Origin: Porogramme epimiltina
Lineage: Eukaryota; Basidiomycota; Agaricomycetes; Polyporales; Polyporaceae
Direction: 5' to 3'
Assembly: GCA_900155495.1 (NCBI GenBank)
Contig: FTLJ01000413.1
Coordinates: 53,849-117,848 of the forward strand
DNA length: 64,000 nucleotides
A program made the translations under genes and the position numbers. The number at the start of each line of letters is the position of its first letter. The first letter of the stretch is position 1. Below are positions 57,875-64,000 of the stretch, piece after piece. The notes beneath the pieces were generated by a model. That model was not told the origin of the DNA and made no database searches. It saw nothing but the letters and a program-made list of their open reading frames with translations.

Positions 57875-59790
57875 CTAAGCCTTCTTCATTTTGCTGATGC
57901 ACTCTGGTCTCCAGATGATTGTCAGGAAGATGAAGGCTCTGGAGTGCCTGGGCTCAATTTCTTGAAACCCCACATGTGCGAGATGCTGGCCGCCACCACC
58001 AAATATGCCACTTGCCAGCTGGAATGAACGACCATCAATGACACCAAAGAGAGCGAGCCCAGCGAGCAGCTCTGCTTGGTCCTTCATCAGTGCATCGACA
58101 GGATGGACAAGCTCCCCTCCTATCCCGACATCTCCATCATGATTGGCGCCCATATTCAACACGTATCTCTTGAACTCCTGGGCTTCATCACATACCTCAA
58201 GATTGTGTTACCCTGCCTCTAGTCTCTAAAGGATTTTAGCCAGGACATCTTGTCGACCATGGGGTGCTTCTGTGCTGAGGTGGGCACGGCCCAGCTTTGT
58301 TATCACACTGGCCTTCTGACATGGTACTTACAACTTATGTGCGATGTCAAGGTGTGGAAAGTTGTGGAGACTCACCCGCTGCCCGTGCTCTCTCTCCTTG
58401 AGACCAATCCCCCCATGTAACATGATTACACACAATTGGGATCCATAGCTAACCTGAGTGGCAGCTGGGTTTCCCAGCTCATTTTTGCAGTCACTGGGTA
58501 ACTTTATATGTCACGCCTACCGCCTCTAGAGGAGCAAACACTTGTTCAGCTGGCTGGTTCTCAGGGCCCTCCATCGACAATGCTCACCTCCAGTAACTTG
58601 CAGCTCACCCTGATTGCCCCTCAATCCACCAAGGCTGGTCAGTCTACAGCCCAGATGTTATTGCAAGGGTGGAAAAAGCCAAAATGGGGCAAGGGCACCT
58701 ATGCAAGCCCGGCCAGCAGGTTGGCCATTGCAGCCCAATCAGGAGGTTTGGTGACGTCAGAGGTTCTCCTGCTAGAATCGCATCACCCATCTAGACTCTT
58801 CTAATGTTCCATATTAGTGGAGGTCCCAGAAGCATGGGCAGCGGCCCTCCAAGCTATCAGCCCACTCAGTCAACCAGCATGAGCTGTGCAATACTTCTAC
58901 CCACCCCTCTTCCTTCTAGAGACTTTCTCAGACCTCATGCCCCTCCCTTCAGGTGGTGCCGACAACATTTTTGCTCAGTGTGACGACAAAATCTATCACT
59001 ACTTACACAACCTCACCCACATCCAGGGATCCTGTCATCTCTGCCTTCTCAATCCCACCATATCCAGGCAGCCCCTGAAAATTGCTGAGTGGCATGCAGC
59101 GCTGTGGGGTGATTACCAAGTACAGACCCATGTTCCCCAAGTATAAACCCCCAGTGAACAATGCCGGGTCCAGTTCCGTGAGGCTAGCGTGATGTCGTCG
59201 TATTCCACAGTCACCGTTGTACATATTCCGCAGTCGCCATTGAGAAGATCAACACCTTAGAGGTTTCGGAGGAGTCAGCCGCATCCAATGACCACGTGCA
59301 CCAGCTCCTCTGGCAGTCGCACGAGATCAACTTCTGATGCCAGCTGATGGCCTTGGACTCTATTCTTCTATTGTGAGGGACTTGGTCACTCCTCCAGCAG
59401 TGGGGACATGAGGGACATGTGTCGGGTTCATGGGGCCTCCTGTCATCCCTCACCATTGTTCTTCTGATGGTCCCTCCCAAAGGTGAACCATTTTGTTGGC
59501 CTTCTGCAGGGTGTGAGGGGTGGGAGGCCGCCGTGCCTTACCTACATTAATTCCTAGAGGTTGTAGGCCACTGGCCTGGTTATCCAGACGTTCTGAAACT
59601 CGAGAGGGGCCACCTAAACAATTGGACCTCAGATGATTTCGAGCTGCTTCAGTCTGAGGCTACTGTATTCTACGTTCGCGAGTTTGTACATGCATTTGCT
59701 CACCTTCCTGTAGTCCTCATTCATCTGCCACTCCTCCCCTTGCCTTTGCTAGACAAGTGCATTACCTCTTAGCTCCCTTCCTCTAACTGT
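57875..59790 (+). pseudogene. Decayed gene of a basidiomycete repeat-associated hypothetical family
   Basis: The + strand reads as protein-like sequence broken by stops and frame changes. About 57882-58210 gives LHFADALWSPDDCQEDEGSG, LNFLKPHMCEMLAATTKYAT, MDKLPSYPDISIMIGAHIQH and LELLGFITYLKIVLPCL with two in-frame stops. About 58230-58420 gives FSQDILSTMGCFCAEVGTAQ and LLTWYLQLMCDVKVWKVVET; 58500-58800 is open. About 58810-59145 gives EAWAAALQAISPLSQPA (stop) and YHYLHNLTHIQGSCHLCLLN. The pattern (early conserved acidic/His motif, ISIMIGAH segment, a MG-F-cDe segment, then an EWHAALWGDY-like end) recalls a repetitive family of unknown function common in basidiomycete genomes. I am only moderately sure of that link. 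Confidence 0.5.
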
Positions 59791-59816
59791 ATGATAGAGT
59801 CAGATTAGCTCAATAC

Positions 59817-60327
59817 TGTTATGCCGAAGCATCTCCCCTAAGTCAAAGGTTCCAGGTCGGTGGGATTGGAGGTGGATCAATGATAACGGTTGGGCAACAA
59901 CCCTAAGTTCAAAGGGGATCAATGGGTTCTGTGGTTCAGAGGGGACGCACACTAAAGCGGCGCGGTCGAGCTACTGTGATAGAGGTCAAGCAGGGTCAAG
60001 GGAATCTGAGGGGAGAATGCCTCTATTGAATGAAGAGGTCAAACTTGGGGGTCTACCCCAAGTGTGCTCTGGTATATATACATGAGGTATGAGTCACTAG
60101 GAGTCATAGGGAGTCATTGTCCATGAGGACACCATGAGGCTTCCAGAGTCAATGGGAGTCATAAGGAGTTAGGGTGAGTCACAGACTCATAAGGTAAGCA
60201 TGATGATGAGAGAGGGAAACTGAGACAGGATTAGGTAATCATGATGACAGTGTTGGGATCGCCGTGGGAAAAGACAGGGGTTAGGCCCTAGGGAAAGGAA
60301 AAGAAAATAAGTCTGTGGTTCGTAACA
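59817..60327 (+). mobile_element. Solo LTR with perfect AATAC target duplication
   Basis: Starts TGTTATGCC (59817) and ends TTCGTAACA (60319-60327), with AATAC directly on both sides (59812-59816 and 60328-60332). Length 511. The TATA-like TATATATA at 60073-60080 gives + orientation. The downstream part contains six GAGTCA words (60091, 60101, 60111, 60146, 60156, 60176). No internal coding region remains. The body sequence differs from the LTR at 55562, so it is another family. Confidence 0.88.
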
Positions 60328-60332
60328 AATAC

Positions 60333-60519
60333 CATGCATTGCTTGTACCCCCAGCCAAGTCAATTTTCCTGTACCTCACACCACTAATCTGTGATCCCAC
60401 CACATGTCCTCACGGGGTCCTTGGTGGGCGCTTGTCTGGGATCAGCATAAGGGCCAACATGTGAAGCTAACGCTGCAGCGTTCAACACGTTGTCTTCTCC
60501 TTCCACTGTGTTCGCCCTG
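60333..60519. other. Spacer after the LTR
   Basis: No clear feature. Confidence 0.35.
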
Positions 60520-62361
60520 CCACCAATATGGACAACCCACTGGCCTCTGTGGATGACGTCGTGCTGCTCACTCTGAAGGATGCACCCCAGTGGTCCCATG
60601 ATCCCCTTGCTCTTATGCAGTCCGATGACAACAGACATCCCCAGGGCTGCCTCTTCATGGCATAGGAGAGGCAATGACTTATACACCTCTTTGATAACCC
60701 CAAAATTTGAGTGATCATGGGCCAATTGGACTCCGCCCCCAAGCGCACCACCACTGGTTCCAAATGCAAGATGCACAAGAAGAGAGACCAGCACATATAC
60801 CCAAGCTGCCACAGTGATTTTCGCTCTATACTAGCAGCAATGGGACTTTTGTTTTCAGGGCAAGACAGACACTAGCTTCAAAGAGAGATGCCAGAAATGC
60901 AAGAAGAAGAAGACCAGCGTCATCTGCTTGCCCGAAGAGACAGAGGATGACAAGTTCGAGCGACTCCAACGGTGCAAAATGGTTCGTGTAATGCTTCCTC
61001 CCATCATGGTTTGCTCCTTCATGTGGGTATAGGACATAGCCAGCTGGCTTCATCATCATCGTTCCAAGGTGAACCAAAAGGCTTCCAGGCCGTCTACAAT
61101 CCCCAAGCTTCCCGCTGGCTTGCCTCCCAAGCAAAAGAGTGCCTTTCACATGTTCCTATCAAGCCTGGAAAAGGAAGCACTCATGGAGACTCCTCAACTG
61201 CCCGATAGTGGGGGGATGGACATTGGCAAAAACACTGTGATAGTGCGTGAGCATTGAGAGAAGCTAACTCCAGCTTAGTGTGTCAAGTCTGAGGAGGCCA
61301 CTGATGAAGAGGTGTGACAGGTGGCAGAGCGAGAGAGCAAAGTGGCAAAGTTCATGGGTGACAACCTACTTCGCATCAGGTATTTCTTTCTCTCCTATGT
61401 TTACAATACGCAATCATGTCTGACCATGGGCCACATAGGCGCACCCGAGAGGTTGGCCGGTACGTAAAGGCTATCTTGAAGCACCTCTTCACCATAGTGG
61501 GATGGAACAAAATGGTGATAATAGGTGGGCATGGTGCCACAGGTCACATAATTCATGAGATATTAGTCATTCCTTTACACGTTCGATGGTGATGTTGCTG
61601 ATTACCCCCAGCCTTGCACAGGGTGTTAATAGTCAAGGGATAACTCTTCTAGAGGCCATGGAGAAGCAATTCAGGACCTACCCTCAGGAAATGACACCAT
61701 GGCTGGTGTCATGGATGACCAGCGCCGCCAACAGTAAGTGCATTTGAAGCGACTTCATCCCCTTACTAACCTGGCTTTCAGCCATCCAGCCCCACAACAA
61801 TGACAAAGATGCAGCTTCTGCAGATGGAAATACAGCCCCCCCAGATAAGCAACTCGAAGGTTCTTCAGACAAGGTGCTCAAAGCTTCTCCAGACGAGGAA
61901 CACGAAGGTGTGCCAGGCGACAATTTTGGAGCATTGCTAGATAACAATTTTGAAGTGATGGATGACAAACATGTGGACTTTGGGGCAGTCATTGCCACAG
62001 CTTCACCAGAAGACATTCAAGTTGCTGTCACCATAGCCCTGTGTGCAGCCCAAGGGACCCCCACGTCATCTGACCCGTCTGCTTTAGCTCCTGCGTGCAC
62101 CGCACTTGTGCCCACCCTAAAAGTGTCTACGGCCAGCACACACCTCGACTCTGCCTTGCCTACCCTCACACCCATAGTCGGCACCACAGCATCTGCCCTT
62201 GCTCCCATATGGGTGCTCTTGACCATGGGACCCACCACTCTGGTGGAACCAATAGCCAGCCCAGCATGCACCTCAGCAGACTTGGGGGGAGTGGGCCATG
62301 TCTGGCAGAAACAATTAATGAGGAAACCTGTTTTTAATTATGATAGAAGTGTTAGTATATG
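60520..62361 (+). pseudogene. Decayed coding stretch of unknown repeat-associated family
   Basis: Interrupted protein-like + strand sequence. Segments: MDNPLASVDDVVLLTLKDAP (about 60530), FKERCQKCKKKKTSVICLPE with a CxxC and Lys-rich core (about 60880), KLPAGLPPKQKSAFHMFLSS (about 61108), VAERESKVAKFMGDNLLRIR (about 61322), GRYVKAILKHLFTIVGWNKM and an adjoining IIGGHGATG segment (about 61455-61545). A 162-codon Ala/Thr/Ser/Pro-rich frame follows, 61874-62361 (SPDEEHEGVPGDNFGALLDN ... LMRKPVFNY). Stops and frame changes separate them, some possibly introns (for example GTATTTCTTT...CAT near 61380-61430). I do not recognise the family. It may be the C-terminal half of the element whose remains start at 57875, split by the solo LTR. 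Confidence 0.35.
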
Positions 62362-63109
62362 AGGATTTTTCAGTAATAAGTGCACACACCCATCATCACA
62401 TTAGCCTATGAAACTAGATGTAGGCCATAATGTGTGTCAAATGCATATTTGAATTTATTCTATATAAAATAATGCTAAAGTAGGTAGAAACTGCCATGTA
62501 GTGCTTCTATGACAGAGTGCACTACCATATGATAGAGGGCATACAGTAGAGCTTATAATGTCCTTTGTAATGCAAAAACAACCAAGTGAATTGGCCAGGA
62601 ATTGGTAGAGATATGATTGAAACACTGCTTTACAAAGCCTTATATAATACTAAAAAGAATTTATGTTAGTGTAACTGTTATAGCTATTGATATGAAACAG
62701 AGTGCAGCAGGGGCGGACTAGTGGTTGGCATTATTGTAGATACTAATATCATTGGGTTGCACTGCTCACTTTNNTCTTTTAAAACACTAAAAACCTGCAT
62801 TTGAAGGCCAGTTTTATATAGCTAATAACTCAATAAGTCAGCTATCGATTGGAGTATAAGAAGCAGTTCTATGGTCCTATTGAGGGGCTCTACAACATTG
62901 ATTTCAAAAAGGCCTTGTTATGGGCGCCCATCAATCACATAAGCACCCAGACTCATTACAACATCATTGTAGTGTCCTTGAGAGCTCTCTAACAAGCCCT
63001 GCAAACAGGGGAGATCCACTTCTCAACAGGGAATCAGCCCTGATTGAATGAGCACAGCCACTGTGATATAGCCTTCTGACATAGCCTCTGCTGCACCCTT
63101 AGTGATGCT
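62362..63109. other. AT-rich region with a 2-base assembly gap
   Basis: No gene. NN at 62773-62774. CAGGGGCGGACTAGTGG near 62706 resembles the CAGGGG start of many hAT transposons, but I see no partner end or TSD. Confidence 0.4.
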
Positions 63110-63240
63110 AGGGCTTGGGCCAGGCTCAAAAGCCTGGGCTTGGGCCGGGCTTTAGGGGGCTTAGGGCTCATCGACACAGTGAGCCTAGCCCAAGCCCTCC
63201 AGTAGGGCCGGGCTTGGGCTTAGCCCAGGCCTACTAACAG
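63110..63240. repeat. GGGCTTGGGCC-type subterminal repeats of a hAT element
   Basis: Repeated GGGCTTGGGC(C) and complementary GCCCAAGCCC words, about seven in 120 bases, with AGCCTGGGCTTGGGCCGGGC as the densest part. Such G/C-rich subterminal repeats are common at hAT transposon ends, and the adjoining minus-strand frame is hAT transposase with its 3' side facing this repeat. Confidence 0.6.
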
Positions 63241-63276
63241 CACACGAGTGAGATTAGCAACAGATACAGTAGTATA

Positions 63277-63848
63277 CTAGCTAATGGACTGTACAAAGAC
63301 GTTGTCATTGTTGCAATCACTACTGAGATCGTCATATACATTGTCACCATCGAGAATCGTGTCCCATGAGTCCTCTTCCAGCCCCTTCTCTGTGCCTGAC
63401 TTCACCTTGTCATCTACTACCTCATTGTTGTCTGTAGTTAGCTCTGAGCGAATATTAGGGTGCTCCCAGAAAAGGATGTCACGTCGGATCATACACTTAA
63501 GGCCTTGGAGTGCTTCAACGATGTCAGCCTTCAATCGGTTCTGTCGCTTACTGATGGTGATTCCTGCCGAAGAGAATGCATGTTCACTCGACACCAATGA
63601 AGCCATCACGGACAGGTAGTCGCATGCAAGGGAAGCCCAAACAGGGTATCGGTGAGCATTAGCCTATGTGACAATGTCCGAAATGCAAAGTGAGCATAAT
63701 GTGTGGTGAGAATATAGAGAAACATGCTTACGCCCCACCAGTCTACTATTGACTGCCCAGATGCCAACATGTCACTTGAATGGAGGTATCTGTGAAAGTC
63801 GCGAAGCCATGGCTTCAAAGTTGCAGAGCCAGGCTTAAGGCTGAACAT
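63277..63848 (-). pseudogene. hAT transposase, C-terminal fragment
   Basis: Minus-strand exons. WLRDFHRYLHSSDM...QSIVDWWG (about 63735-63820) is joined by a GTAAGC...ATAG intron (about 63665-63731) to ANAHRYPVWASLACDYLSVM and ASLVSSEHAFSSAGITISKR, then QNRLKADIVEALQGLKCMIR, ending NVFVQSIS. This is the hAT-family C-terminal dimerisation region: the WW, then P-x-L-A-x-D, then SSEHAFSSAG and NRL signature. Everything N-terminal (zinc finger, DDE catalytic core) is missing, because at about 63848 the sequence changes into another repeat. So it is a truncated relic, although the fragment itself has no stop. Confidence 0.85.
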
Positions 63849-64000
63849 GGGTGTATCCGTGGGTAATCCGTACCCGTACCCACGGATTTTGCATCAACAG
63901 AAGCTATATCCATATCCGTACGGATATGGGCGGTATATTACCCATACCCACGGGTCATCCACCCGTGGGTACGGGTTAACCCGTGGGTATATCCGTACTC
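63849..64000. repeat. CCGTGGGTA/TACCCACGG low-complexity repeats, end of another element
   Basis: Many short direct and inverted copies of CCGTACCC, ACCCACGG, CCGTGGGTA and ACCCGTGGGT to the window end, beginning GGGTGTATCCGTGGGTAATC. The start abuts, and probably truncates, the hAT transposase fragment. This looks like the subterminal repeat zone of a different transposon that continues past base 64000. Confidence 0.6.

Noticed and set aside
62700..62770. CAGGGGCGGACTAGTGG as a hAT terminal repeat or SINE A box
   Set aside because: Only one end seen, no target duplication, a poor B-box candidate, and the sequence is interrupted by NN.
53183..64000. CRISPR-like or centromeric satellite array
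   Set aside because: Repeats here are dispersed transposon ends or a few diverged units, without regular spacers or long homogeneous tandem arrays.

Overview
The window is nuclear DNA of a filamentous basidiomycete. The evidence is dense genes with many short (about 50-70 nt) GT-AG introns, high-GC exons, a FunK1-type kinase, an HMG-box protein, and secreted plant-cell-wall enzymes (two CE16 esterases and a GH131 glucanase with a CBM1). This fits a wood-decaying agaricomycete, most likely Polyporales; the order is an inference. All gene models below were spliced by eye.

Region 1-53182 is gene-rich. In order it holds: the 3' part of meiotic MSH5 (+), an F-box protein (-), a FunK1 kinase (+), a tandem pair of CE16 acetylesterases (-), a membrane-anchored Cu/Zn superoxide dismutase (+), an Old Yellow Enzyme-family flavin oxidoreductase (+), an HMG-box regulator (+), the TORC2 subunit RICTOR/Tsc11 (+), complex I subunit NDUFS4 (-), a CSC1/OSCA/TMEM63 channel (+), a GH131-CBM1 glucanase (+), a Cep57/Ppc89-type spindle-pole-body protein (-), the ribosome biogenesis GTPase BMS1 (+), a full-size ABCB transporter (-), a DHX33-like DEAH helicase (-) and a TM7S3/TM198-like membrane protein (+). 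These are mostly unrelated housekeeping genes with a few saprotrophic enzymes; I see no biosynthetic cluster. Four head-to-head pairs probably share short intergenic promoters: CE16/SOD, NDUFS4/CSC1, Cep57/BMS1 and DHX33/TM198.

Immediately after the last stop codon (53182) the sequence changes to AT-rich, intact-gene-free repeat DNA that continues to the window end. I resolved the following there: a fold-back repeat, diverged tandem units, two tRNA-derived SINE-like units, a solo LTR (TSD TATAC) inserted into the TATA box of an older opposite-strand LTR of the same family (imperfect TSD), another solo LTR (TSD AATAC), a 1-kb element packed with GTCTT/AAGAC motifs, two decayed coding stretches, and a 5'-truncated hAT transposase between two low-complexity transposon ends. 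This is a transposon graveyard beside a sharp gene/repeat boundary.

Two assembly gaps are present: NNNNNN after a G homopolymer near 15332, and NN at 62773.
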